21,943 bases of DNA from an uncultured Collinsella sp. (GTDB lineage: Bacteria > Actinomycetota > Coriobacteriia > Coriobacteriales > Coriobacteriaceae), in the NCBI GenBank assembly GCA_902470835.1, contig CABRHR010000026.1:1-21943 (forward strand), given 5' to 3'. Made by a program: the position numbers and the translations under genes. Every line of letters starts with the position of its first letter. The stretch's first letter is position 1. The notes beneath the pieces were generated by a model. That model did no database searches and was not told the DNA's origin. It was given only the letters and a program-made list of their open reading frames with translations. Below, piece by piece: positions 21,898-21,943 of the stretch.

Positions 21898-21943
21898 CTG
21901 TCTCTTATACACATCTGACGCTGCCGACGAAGAGGATAGTGTA
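21898..21943. other. Sequencing adapter (Nextera Read 1 side) at the contig end
   Basis: 21898-21916 is the 19-base Tn5 mosaic end CTGTCTCTTATACACATCT; 21917-21930 is GACGCTGCCGACGA; together they are the reverse complement of the Nextera Read 1 adapter. 21931-21938 (AGAGGATA) is the reverse complement of TATCCTCT, the i5 index known as N503/S503, and GTGTA begins the P5 flow-cell sequence. These bases are library artefact, not genome. Confidence 0.98.

Overview
The window reads as the end of a short-read assembly contig from a high-GC anaerobic actinomycete. The ribosomal and RNA polymerase proteins, the fused FeoA-FeoB and the overall composition fit Coriobacteriia, most likely Collinsella or a close relative; this is inference from sequence character, not a database result. 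The last 46 bases (21898-21943) are not genomic: they match the Illumina Nextera Read 1 adapter plus an i5 index, so real sequence stops at 21897.

Layout. 1-800: an ECF sigma factor and a truncated membrane-anchored partner (putative anti-sigma), minus strand, behind a likely autoregulated ECF promoter. 802-11600: the ribosomal/polymerase block on the minus strand, in transcription order rplJ (L10), rplL (L7/L12), galU, rpoB, rpoC. rplJ has a well-formed promoter, an L10-type leader and an attenuator. Intrinsic terminators follow rplL, galU and rpoC, so the classical rplJL-rpoBC operon is split by galU into separate units. 11592-11801: a large nested palindrome. 11858-12994: a class I/II aminotransferase, divergent from a hypothetical protein (13088-13747, plus) that converges on a GH13 alpha-amylase/DNA-deoxyinosine glycosylase gene pair. 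15764-15830: a second palindrome. 15846-17042: a SotB-like MFS exporter. 17163-19523: a fused FeoA-FeoB ferrous iron transporter, preceded by a small beta-rich hypothetical protein and an alpha/beta hydrolase. 21156-21719: a stand-alone glucose-type PTS EIIA on the plus strand with its terminator.

The most striking observations lie in the polymerase. The C-terminal tail of RpoC carries a domain that aligns without gaps to the DNA-binding C-terminal domain of the alpha subunit (alpha-CTD), keeping the residues equivalent to E. coli R265, N268, G296, K298 and E302. RpoB has an atypical fork-loop-2 segment that is eight residues longer than usual, just after an intact rifampicin cluster. rpoB and rpoC are in the same reading frame, separated by a single stop codon. 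Together these suggest a lineage-specific remodelling of RNA polymerase worth structural and comparative follow-up.
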